NCBI GenBank assembly: GCA_004298725.1
Contig: SCQA01000008.1
Coordinates: 1 to 6,608 of the forward strand
Source: a bacterium
GTDB taxonomy: Bacteria > Desulfobacterota > GWC2-55-46
DNA length: 6,608 nucleotides
Reading direction: 5' to 3'
Below the pieces are notes generated by a model. That model saw nothing but the letters and a program-made list of their open reading frames with translations. It did not search any database and was not told the DNA's origin. The first letter of the stretch is position 1, and every line of letters begins with the position of its first letter. The position numbers and the translations under genes were made by a program. Below, piece by piece: positions 1-4,305 of this stretch.

Positions 1-237
1 CGCAAACGGAAGAGCTCCGGCGGCTGGGAGCCCTCCTTGCCTCTAATTCTTGCGGCATGGTGGGATACCCCTGCATTGTCAAAAATGATCAGACTGGTAG
101 AGCATATTAATTATGCCGTTGAGCATAGCGTTTTGGATGAAGTGGACACTTATCTGAGAAGCTTAAAGCTCGATCAATGGGCTTATGGCGATGGCACGAC
201 TGACTGGCAGGAATATAAGGCTAAACAAGCTGGGTAA
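1..237 (+). CDS. C-terminal part of an unrecognised protein (5' end outside the window)
   Basis: The frame is open from base 1 to a TAA at 235-237, giving 78 residues with no stop upstream, so the true start most likely lies left of the window. A TTG at 37 and an ATG at 85 are in frame, but neither has a Shine-Dalgarno sequence. The composition looks like real protein: a segment with WEPSLPLILAAWWDTP, then a probably helical stretch (residues about 26-60, with RLVEHINYAVEH and LDEVDTYLRSLKLDQW), and a polar tail ending EYKAKQAG. There is no signal peptide, membrane span or catalytic motif in the visible part. I do not recognise a named family and assign no function. The gene runs in the same direction as the toxin-antitoxin genes that follow but is separated from them by about 155 bases containing their own promoter. 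Confidence 0.5.
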   Translation, partial: RKRKSSGGWEPSLPLILAAWWDTPALSKMIRLVEHINYAVEHSVLDEVDTYLRSLKLDQWAYGDGTTDWQEYKAKQAG

Positions 238-255
238 GGCGGGTTTTTGCCTACC
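233..255 (+). terminator. weak stem-loop just after the first gene
   Basis: GGTA-A-GGC (233-240) can pair with GCC-TACC (249-255), giving 7 base pairs with one bulged A around an 8-base loop. It begins inside the stop codon of the partial gene. The T run is in the loop rather than after the stem, so this is a poor intrinsic terminator and may only be a 3'-end stabilising hairpin. Confidence 0.25.
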
Positions 256-322
256 AGTTCCATTTAAAAGGCCTCACTCCGCCACTCTCACCTTCTCGGC
301 CGTCAAAGCGCACTAAAAAATA

Positions 323-351
323 TTGACTTGTACGGCAATATGACGTACACT
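323..351 (+). promoter_or_regulatory. promoter of the RHH antitoxin-GNAT toxin operon
   Basis: A -35 box TTGACT (323-328, 5/6 to consensus) is followed after exactly 17 bases by TACACT (346-351, 4/6). Transcription would begin near 358, about 35 bases before the GTG start at 393. The spacing and the position directly upstream of an antitoxin gene make this a convincing sigma-70-type promoter. Confidence 0.6.
329..349. promoter_or_regulatory. candidate operator: inverted repeat inside the promoter
   Basis: TGTACG (329-334) and CGTACA (344-349) are perfect inverted copies separated by 9 bases. They lie between the -35 box and within the -10 box. Toxin-antitoxin operons are commonly autorepressed by the antitoxin or the complex binding such palindromes. 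Assignment as the operator for this RHH protein is inferred from position. Confidence 0.5.
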
Positions 352-392
352 TTGAATATAGTCTTACAATTAAATTTTAATGGAGATATCAA

Positions 393-698
393 GTGTTGCG
401 TCAAGGCATGGAAGAGAAGAAGAAAAAAACAACCCGTTCATGCCGCTTGGAAGCACGTATCAACAGCGAGCAAAAAGCGCTGTTCGAGAAAGCGGCTACT
501 TTGCAGGGTTGTTCGCTCTCGAACTTCGTAATAGCCAGCGCAAGGGAGGCGGCGATAAAAGCGATCAGGGAACATGAAGTGATAAGGCTCGTTGGGCCGG
601 ACAGGGAGGCATTCATTGCGGCTCTGATAAACCCACCCAAGCCGACCAGAAAGATGCAAGAGGCCGCCAAGCGCTACAAAAAACAGGCGGGCATGTAA
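393..698 (+). CDS. DUF1778 / TacA-type ribbon-helix-helix antitoxin
   Basis: A 101-residue protein, close to the usual 90-100 of the family. After a basic N-terminus (EEKKKKTTRS, residues 7-16) comes the RHH unit: a short strand around residues 16-24 (SCRLEARIN), a helix over about 25-38 (EQKALFEKAATLQG) and a second helix after SLSNFV (41-46). The C-terminal half (about 60-97) contains the family's EHEVIRL, a REAFIAALINPP segment and an AAKRYKK tail, which in TacA proteins wraps and neutralises the toxin. It is expected to bind DNA as a dimer and to repress its own operon. Start choice: GTG 393 has GGAG at 382-385 with 7-base spacing; ATG 408 is also in frame and would remove five residues but lacks a good ribosome site. 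The toxin gene follows after 5 bases, so the two are co-transcribed. The family call is firm from sequence; the exact toxin target is inferred. Confidence 0.85.
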   Translation: MLRQGMEEKKKKTTRSCRLEARINSEQKALFEKAATLQGCSLSNFVIASAREAAIKAIREHEVIRLVGPDREAFIAALINPPKPTRKMQEAAKRYKKQAGM

Positions 699-703
699 AT
701 CCC

Positions 704-1213
704 TTGATAGGGGACAAATACGCAATTAAACCTTTTGAGAGAAAACATGACCGCAGGATGTTTTCGTGCGGGAACGATGCGCTTGATAGATATCTGCGTG
801 AGCAGGCGAGTCAGGACGTAAAAAAACGGGTTGCGACGATATTTGTTCTAACTGAGGCATCTGGAAATACCGTTATAGGTTATTATACTCTTGCGGCAGG
901 TAATGTCGATCTTGGCGAATGGCCAGAGGCGCTAAAGAAGAAATTGCCTTTGTATCCAGTGGTTCCTGTGACATTGTTGGGACGTCTGGCCGTGGATAAA
1001 AAACATCATGGCAGGAAACTCGGAGAGTATCTCTTGATGGATGCGTTATGGCGGTGCTCGACGGTTGCCAAGGAAATCGCATCCTTAGCCGTTATCGTTG
1101 ACGCGATTGACGATAAGGCGCGAAGATTTTATGAGCATTACGGCTTCCGCGTGTTTCCAAAACAATCCGATAGGCTGTTTTTGCACATGCAGACCATTCA
1201 TGAAATGTTTTGA
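704..1213 (+). CDS. GNAT acetyltransferase toxin, TacT-like
   Basis: A 169-residue GNAT protein, a typical size for TacT-class toxins, which acetylate the amino group of aminoacyl-tRNA using acetyl-CoA and so block translation. Visible family marks are FSCGNDALDRYLREQASQD (20-38), the IGYYTLAAG strand pair (58-66), GRLAVDKKHHGRKLGEYLLMDAL (93-115) containing the acetyl-CoA pyrophosphate loop HHGRKLG (101-107), and RRFYEHYGF (140-148) with the family's conserved tyrosine, probably Tyr143. In the loop a lysine stands where the general GNAT pattern R/QxxGxG/A has glycine or alanine. The only start keeping the conserved N-terminus is TTG 704; the nearest purine-rich site, AGGCGGG (685-691), lies 12 bases away inside the antitoxin gene, so initiation is probably weak and coupled to antitoxin translation. 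Toxin role is inferred from family and pairing. Confidence 0.85.
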   Translation: MIGDKYAIKPFERKHDRRMFSCGNDALDRYLREQASQDVKKRVATIFVLTEASGNTVIGYYTLAAGNVDLGEWPEALKKKLPLYPVVPVTLLGRLAVDKKHHGRKLGEYLLMDALWRCSTVAKEIASLAVIVDAIDDKARRFYEHYGFRVFPKQSDRLFLHMQTIHEMF

Positions 1214-1223
1214 TCATTGCCCA

Positions 1224-1246
1224 AAAATAGGGACAGCGCCTATTTT
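1224..1246. repeat. 23-nt REP-like palindrome, copy 1
   Basis: AAAATAGG (1224-1231) pairs with CCTATTTT (1239-1246), an 8-bp stem around a 7-base loop. It lies 10 bases after the GNAT toxin stop and could end that transcript. A second copy, 20 of 23 bases identical and in the same orientation, lies at 2083-2105 after the relE gene. The pattern resembles palindromes found beside REP-associated tyrosine transposases (RAYTs); that link is from memory of similar elements, and no RAYT gene is in the window. Confidence 0.7.
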
Positions 1247-1339
1247 AGCTCCTCATATAACCTCACACACGCCCCCCTTATTTTCTCAGCCGACCTCCCC
1301 AGTGTATACCCGCCCACTCCTATCTCCATAGCTTATAAG

Positions 1340-1368
1340 TTGACTTCAAGTTAGATAGCCATTATAAT
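1340..1368 (+). promoter_or_regulatory. near-consensus promoter of the phd-relE operon
   Basis: TTGACT (1340-1345) is followed after exactly 17 bases by a perfect TATAAT (1363-1368). Transcription should begin near 1375, directly before the GGAGG ribosome site (1377-1381), so the leader is very short (about 17 bases). Such a strong promoter is what is expected for an autorepressed antitoxin-first operon. Confidence 0.75.
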
Positions 1369-1374
1369 AGCTAT
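1355..1374. promoter_or_regulatory. candidate Phd operator overlapping the -10 box
   Basis: ATAGC (1355-1359) and GCTAT (1370-1374) form an inverted repeat with a 10-base spacer that contains the TATAAT. ATAGC also recurs directly at 1367-1371 and at 1328-1332. Phd/YefM proteins bind short palindromes over their own promoters, so this is a reasonable operator candidate, but the arms are only 5 bp. Confidence 0.35.
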
Positions 1375-1391
1375 ATGGAGGAACGCATATT

Positions 1392-1646
1392 ATGAAGATG
1401 GCGAATACGGTTGAACTGAAGAACAAGACCAATGAGATACTTAGGAGAGTAGCGTCCGGTGAGCCTGTAATAATCACCCTCAAAGGCAAGCCGGCGGCGG
1501 CCATAACGCCCCTTACCGAGGATGGTCTTGAGGATTTCATCATGGAAAACAGCTCTGCCATACGCAAAAAGATCGCCAGGGCGGAAGAAGACCTCAAGGC
1601 GGGAAAGGTCGTCTCCCTCGACGATTATCTATCCGGGAGAAAATGA
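1392..1646 (+). CDS. Phd/YefM family antitoxin
   Basis: An 84-residue protein matching the Phd/YefM (prevent-host-death) antitoxin family in length and layout. The N-terminal half, about residues 4-41 (ANTVELKNKTNEILRRV then SGEPVIITLKGKPAAAITPL), is the DNA-binding and dimerisation domain. The C-terminal half (about 50-84, with RAEEDLKAGKVVSLDDYL) is the flexible, charged segment that binds the toxin. It should neutralise the downstream RelE-type protein and repress the shared promoter. Start choice: ATG 1392 has GGAGG at 1377-1381 with 10-base spacing; ATG 1398 is also in frame two codons on, farther from the ribosome site. The toxin starts one base after the stop codon (TGA 1644-1646). Family assignment is secure; partner specificity is inferred from adjacency. 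Confidence 0.9.
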   Translation: MKMANTVELKNKTNEILRRVASGEPVIITLKGKPAAAITPLTEDGLEDFIMENSSAIRKKIARAEEDLKAGKVVSLDDYLSGRK

Positions 1647-1647
1647 C

Positions 1648-1932
1648 TTGGCAAGGTTTGGCGTCAGGCTAACCAAATCAGCGGCCGGCGACCTCGACGC
1701 CGCGCAAGACAAGATGCAAATTATTTCTGATATAGGCGGGCTTTGCGACAATCCTCTCCCTACTGGCGTCAATATAAAAAAACTCAAAGCTTTCAACCCG
1801 CCTCTTTATCGACTAAGGTTGGGTAATTACAGGGTGCTGTATAGGATAGAGGGATTGGTTGTAACAATAATGAGGGTTATTGACAGAAAAGAACTCGAAA
1901 AGACGATTAAGAGAATTAGAAAAAGCAGTTAA
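1648..1932 (+). CDS. RelE/ParE family toxin
   Basis: A 94-residue toxin of the RelE/ParE superfamily, the usual 85-100 length. RelE members cleave mRNA in the ribosomal A site; ParE members poison gyrase; the sequence favours RelE. The recognisable core is KLKAFNPPLYRLRLGNYRVLYRIEG (about 45-69), with the paired arginine-rich strands, followed by the strand VVTIMRVIDRKE (71-82). E. coli RelE uses a C-terminal tyrosine after this strand; here the segment reads DRKELEK with no tyrosine, so catalysis may differ. Start choice: TTG 1648 has GGGAG (1635-1639) at 8-base spacing inside the antitoxin's last codons, and the family's N-terminus begins just there; extending upstream to 1522 would only read the antitoxin gene out of frame. 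The TAA stop (1930-1932) coincides with the left TTAA flank of a MITE-like element. Confidence 0.87.
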   Translation: MARFGVRLTKSAAGDLDAAQDKMQIISDIGGLCDNPLPTGVNIKKLKAFNPPLYRLRLGNYRVLYRIEGLVVTIMRVIDRKELEKTIKRIRKSS

Positions 1933-2072
1933 GGAAGCTCTGATTTATTATACATTTCTGTTATTTTAATTCAGCAAAGGGACAAAGAATTTTGTAACTC
2001 GTTGATTTATCAATATGCGAGATTTTCACCAAGCTTGCGGCAAAATGTGATTGTGAATTAATCAGAGCCTCC
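1933..2072. mobile_element. probable 140-bp MITE with IS5-like TTAA target duplication
   Basis: The element begins GGAAGCTCTGATTTATT (1933-1949) and ends with an inverted copy at 2056-2072; the arms agree at 15 of 17 positions. Each end is flanked by TTAA (1929-1932 and 2073-2076), the form of a 4-bp target duplication, matching the YTAR preference known for IS5-group elements. The inside has no convincing reading frame but carries short hairpins (ACAAA 1982-1986 with TTTGT 1991-1995; TTGAT 2002-2006 with ATCAA 2009-2013). It is therefore non-autonomous, moved by a transposase encoded elsewhere. The family name is inferred from the target site; the terminal repeats and duplication are seen directly. 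It inserted at the relE stop codon without changing the protein. Confidence 0.7.
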
Positions 2073-2082
2073 TTAAAATAAA

Positions 2083-2105
2083 AAAATAGTGCCAGCGTCT
2101 ATTTT
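2083..2105. repeat. 23-nt REP-like palindrome, copy 2
   Basis: AAAATAG (2083-2089) pairs with CTATTTT (2099-2105). It matches the copy at 1224-1246 at 20 of 23 positions in the same orientation, including the shared loop core CAGCG. Without the MITE it would sit about 6 bases after the relE stop, mirroring copy 1 after the GNAT toxin, so it may act as the 3' end of the relE transcript. Confidence 0.7.
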
Positions 2106-2138
2106 ATCGTTCCCACTCTCCGGCGCAGGGACGATAAA
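2103..2138. repeat. REP-like hairpin (TTTATCGTTCCC family), copy A
   Basis: TTTATCGTTCCC (2103-2114) pairs with GGGACGATAAA (2128-2138), an 11-bp stem with one bulged T and a 13-base loop. The first 21 bases match the repeat at 3392-3412 at 20 positions. It abuts the 23-nt palindrome, sharing its last three T residues. The core TTCCCACxCTCCGG resembles REP/RAYT palindromes widespread in proteobacteria (recalled, not searched). Confidence 0.7.
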
Positions 2139-2338
2139 CACTTTTCCTAACCCAGCCTGCCGTCCTTGTTTTTTACATTTTGCTATCGTTGAGCCTGTTG
2201 ATGGGGTGGGGAGCGCGGGCTCATTTGTGCGGAACTGACGGCGTAATCTCGCAGACAATGTAGGCGTTTATGCAATCAGAAAGTTGCTGTCTATTGCGAA
2301 GCCTCTCTTTTCTAAACCTGAAGCGAGGGGATTACCTT
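2139..2338. other. gene-free stretch before msrB
   Basis: I see no supportable gene here. Short frames exist on both strands, but they have no family resemblance or ribosome site, and the minus-strand one is built partly from the REP hairpin. There is a weak inverted pair GAGCC (2191-2195) and GGCTC (2218-2222). The msrB promoter must lie in or before this stretch, but I could not find a -35/-10 pair good enough to name. Confidence 0.5.
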
Positions 2339-2737
2339 ATGAAAGATACAGTCGTTAAAACAAAAGAAGAATGGAAAAAATTGCTGACTCCTGAGCAGTT
2401 TCATGTTCTGCGGGAGAAGGGGACGGAACAGGCAACCACCGGTATATACAACAACCATCATGAGCACGGTGTTTACCTTTGCGCGGGGTGCGGGCTTGAT
2501 CTTTACCGGTCGGAAGACAAATACGAGTCAGGCACCGGGTGGCCGAGCTTTACCGCGCCTATTGCATTGGAAAATATTACGACATCCGAGGATAATAGTC
2601 TCTTTATGAACCGGACTGAGGTGCTCTGCAGACGGTGCGGAGGACACCTCGGTCACGTGTTCAGAGACGGCCCCGAGCCGGCAGGACTTCGCTACTGCAT
2701 AAACTCTGCGGCTTTGCACTTCGTGCCTGCCAAGTAA
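2339..2737 (+). CDS. msrB: peptide-methionine (R)-S-oxide reductase MsrB
   Basis: A 132-residue MsrB, which reduces the R form of methionine sulfoxide in proteins back to methionine, normally using thioredoxin. Diagnostic features are two zinc-binding CxxC pairs, C48-x-x-C51 (CAGC) and C97-x-x-C100 (CRRC), the SGTGWPSF block (64-71), the GGHLGHVF block (101-108) with His103 and His106, and the catalytic Cys120 in RYCINSAAL. Where E. coli MsrB has a resolving cysteine (SGCGWPS) this protein has Thr66, so it belongs to the variants lacking that residue. Start choice: ATG 2339 has GAGGGG (2325-2330) at 8-base spacing; an upstream in-frame ATG at 2270 would add 23 residues without a good site. 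No signal peptide, so it is predicted to be cytoplasmic. It is 18 bases upstream of msrA and surely in one operon. Confidence 0.95.
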   Translation: MKDTVVKTKEEWKKLLTPEQFHVLREKGTEQATTGIYNNHHEHGVYLCAGCGLDLYRSEDKYESGTGWPSFTAPIALENITTSEDNSLFMNRTEVLCRRCGGHLGHVFRDGPEPAGLRYCINSAALHFVPAK

Positions 2738-2755
2738 CCATGAGGGGGTATATTC

Positions 2756-3373
2756 ATGAAGACAGTTGGAATAGCATTGATGAGCCTTGCCGTGATGGCT
2801 CTTGGTGTTCCGCTCGTCTTAGCCGGAAACGATACAATGAAAACTGAAAAGGCGACCTTTGCCGGAGGTTGTTTCTGGTGCATGGAGCATTCTTTTGACG
2901 AACTGCCCGGAGTGGTTTCCGTGACATCCGGATATACCGGCGGTCAAAAAAAAGACCCGACCTATGAAGAGGTCTCTGCCGGAGGCACAGGCCACGCTGA
3001 GGCGGTGCAGGTCGTTTACGATCCGTCAAAAATAACCTACGCAAAACTGCTTGATGTTTTTTGGCATAATGTTGACCCGACTGTCACTAATCGCCAGTTC
3101 TGCGATTTCGGCCATCAGTACCGTTCCGCTATTTTCTATCACGGAGAAGAACAGCGCCGTGAGGCGGAGAGGTCAAGAGAGACACTGGAAAAGAACAAGT
3201 CTTTCTCTGAAGCGGTTGTGACCGAGATAACACAGGCAGGCGATTTCTACCCGGCTGAAGAGTACCATCAGCATTATTATAAGAAGAACCCGATTCGTTA
3301 CAAGTATTACCGGACCAGTTGCGGACGCGACCAACGGCTGAAAGAACTTTGGGGCGGTACCGCCGGTCACTGA
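2756..3373 (+). CDS. msrA: peptide-methionine (S)-S-oxide reductase MsrA, exported
   Basis: A 205-residue MsrA, which reduces the S form of methionine sulfoxide. The catalytic motif GCFWC lies at 38-42, with Cys39 the nucleophile and Cys42 nearby; a third cysteine, Cys189 in SCGRDQRL, fits the resolving position of three-cysteine MsrA enzymes. Other family blocks are GYTGG (59-63), TGHAEAVQVVYDP (78-90), FWHNVDPT (102-109) and QYRSAIFY (121-128). Residues 1-23 form a classical signal peptide (MK, a hydrophobic run, then VLA as a cleavage site), so the enzyme should act in the periplasm or outside. Start choice: ATG 2756 has GAGGGGG (2742-2748) at 7-base spacing. A second in-frame ATG at 2837 has GGAAA (2825-2829) 7 bases upstream and would give a form without the signal. 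Cys116 replaces the usual residue in NRQFCDFGHQ. Confidence 0.95.
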   Translation: MKTVGIALMSLAVMALGVPLVLAGNDTMKTEKATFAGGCFWCMEHSFDELPGVVSVTSGYTGGQKKDPTYEEVSAGGTGHAEAVQVVYDPSKITYAKLLDVFWHNVDPTVTNRQFCDFGHQYRSAIFYHGEEQRREAERSRETLEKNKSFSEAVVTEITQAGDFYPAEEYHQHYYKKNPIRYKYYRTSCGRDQRLKELWGGTAGH

Positions 3374-3391
3374 TAATTATTGAGCAGGGTA

Positions 3392-3422
3392 TTTATCGTT
3401 CCCACGCTCCGGAGTGGAAACG
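3392..3422. repeat. REP-like hairpin (TTTATCGTTCCC family), copy B
   Basis: The first 21 bases (3392-3412) match copy A at 2103-2123 in 20 positions, same orientation; the single change is T to G at the 15th base. Here the stem is CGTT-C-CCAC...TCC with GGA-GTGG-A-AACG (3397-3422), imperfect but stable-looking. It starts 18 bases after the msrA stop and lies between convergent genes, so it may help end transcription. Confidence 0.65.
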
Positions 3423-3427
3423 TACCC

Positions 3428-3452
3428 CAGTACGCTCTTGCGCCCCGTACTG
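3428..3452. terminator. hairpin between convergent msrA and cupin genes
   Basis: CAGTACG (3428-3434) and CGTACTG (3446-3452) form a perfect 7-bp stem with an 11-base loop; on the plus strand it is followed by a T-rich stretch (TTATTGG, then TCTTTT at 3464-3469). CGTAC at 3421-3425 can alternatively pair with GTACG at 3430-3434. The site lies between two genes that converge, so a shared bidirectional terminator is plausible, though the T tract is not close. Confidence 0.4.
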
Positions 3453-3468
3453 TTATTGGTTAATCTTT

Positions 3469-3957
3469 TCAGCTTTCGCTTTCCGTGGGGGCATCTTCGG
3501 CGGTTATTTCAAGTTCGTCATCTTGCGGGGTTAAAGTAGTATTTTGCGGCGCGGTGTTTTTTACTTCTGATATTGGCAGGCTCGTCGTTGATTGCAAGGC
3601 AGACACTTGCTTGACAACCGGCGGCTTTATCGCTTCTGTATTCGCGCCCACAGCGATATAGACGGCTTCTTCACTTCCCGGGTTGTCAAGCAGTAACGGT
3701 TCGCTCGTGACAAACGCCTCCCCCGCGCTTATGGGAAAAGAGGATTTACCCTTTCTTATGCTAAGCCTTCCTTTTACAATGTAAATAATTTCCTCCAAGT
3801 TGCCGTGAGTTATCAGCTCGCGGCCTGTTTCGCCGGGGCGCATTCTTGCGTATATCAGGTACGCGCCGGTAGCCTTGAATTCTTCGTCACTACGGTCGAG
3901 ATGATATACGTTATCCGGCGTGGAATCGGCAAGTTGCGGAAGTTTGTATATCTTCAT
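3469..3957 (-). CDS. cupin-domain protein with degenerate metal site and acidic tail
   Basis: A 162-residue protein. Residues about 30-105 form a single cupin barrel: PGETGRELITHGNLEE (41-56), IIYIVKGRLSIRKG (57-70) and PISAGEAFVTSEPLLLDNPG (75-94) correspond to cupin motifs 1 and 2. The usual HxH is HGN (His51, Asn53), and motif 2 has no histidine where a metal ligand is expected, so metal binding and oxygenase chemistry are doubtful; a binding or sensing role is more likely. Residues about 107-162 are a low-complexity, increasingly acidic tail (DDELEITAEDAPTESES), probably disordered. Start choice: ATG 3957 overlaps the upstream gene's stop as ATGA, showing translational coupling; the frame opens farther upstream, but that part only reads through the neighbour. 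Substrate unknown. Confidence 0.75.
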   Translation of the reverse strand: MKIYKLPQLADSTPDNVYHLDRSDEEFKATGAYLIYARMRPGETGRELITHGNLEEIIYIVKGRLSIRKGKSSFPISAGEAFVTSEPLLLDNPGSEEAVYIAVGANTEAIKPPVVKQVSALQSTTSLPISEVKNTAPQNTTLTPQDDELEITAEDAPTESES

Positions 3958-4154
3958 GCCATAACTTCCATTGAGTCTTTGAAGTGCTCCAAAAAGTCCT
4001 CTCCGTGCAAAGGGCGCAGTATTATCCATTTTTTTTTCTTGTCAAGCACAAGCTCAACCTCCGAGCCGGGTATAAGCTCAAGAAGCCTTAAATAATCCTC
4101 AGGAAGCTCGACGCCTTCCTTGCCCTTTTGTATTCGGACAATCTTACTTTTCAT
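3954..4154 (-). CDS. AbrB/MazE/SpoVT-type swapped-hairpin DNA-binding protein
   Basis: A 66-residue protein with the AbrB/SpoVT fold over about residues 3-48: a first strand KIVRIQKGKEGVELPEDYLRL, with the family's conserved proline at 19, then PGSEVELVLDKKKKWIILRPL, with the typical PG-turn at 29-30 and closing RP at 47-48. The remaining 18 residues (GEDFLEHFKDSMEVMA) form a short helix-like tail. Such proteins bind DNA as dimers, serving as transition-state regulators or as antitoxins. Here the partner is a cupin gene overlapping by ATGA, not a recognisable toxin, so a small autoregulated transcription factor is the more likely role. Start ATG at 4154 (reading left) has AGGCGG (4160-4165) with 5-base spacing. 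It heads the minus-strand operon, driven by the promoter at 4194-4222. Confidence 0.8.
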   Translation of the reverse strand: MKSKIVRIQKGKEGVELPEDYLRLLELIPGSEVELVLDKKKKWIILRPLHGEDFLEHFKDSMEVMA

Positions 4155-4193
4155 AATGGCCGCCTTTGTAAAAGGTTGGTTGCTTGCAAACGT

Positions 4194-4222
4194 ATTTTAA
4201 ATTCGTACTAAAAAGCTGTCAA
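4194..4222 (-). promoter_or_regulatory. promoter of the AbrB-cupin operon
   Basis: On the minus strand a perfect TTGACA (4222-4217) is followed after 17 bases by TAAAAT (4199-4194, 5/6). Transcription would start near 4187, about 33 bases before the AbrB-type start codon. Confidence 0.7.
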
Positions 4223-4305
4223 GGCAATTTCTGAAAATTGTGACAATGAATAGGGTTAGCGGATGGTTTTTTAACCGCTGAAGATTTCTGCGTAGAATGA
4301 CGGCA

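Noticed and set aside
1098..1331. Plus-strand 77-codon frame overlapping the end of the GNAT toxin
   Set aside because: It overlaps the toxin in another frame and continues into the REP palindrome and promoter region; no ribosome site or family signal.
1522..1647. N-terminal extension of the RelE toxin reading back to 1522
   Set aside because: These 42 codons overlap the phd gene in another frame and are unlike any RelE N-terminus; TTG 1648 has its own GGGAG site.
2191..2222. GAGCC/GGCTC inverted pair upstream of msrB
   Set aside because: Only 5-bp arms with a 22-base spacer, well within chance for this length of sequence.
2073..2258. Minus-strand 61-codon frame between relE and msrB
   Set aside because: About half of it is the translation of the REP hairpins, it has no ribosome site, and I see no family resemblance.
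2270..2338. In-frame upstream extension of MsrB by 23 residues (ATG 2270)
   Set aside because: The extension has no MsrB similarity and no good ribosome site, whereas ATG 2339 has GAGGGG at 8-base spacing.
3958..4029. N-terminal extension of the cupin on the minus strand to 4029
   Set aside because: It only reads through the AbrB-type gene in another frame; the ATGA overlap at 3954-3957 gives a natural start.
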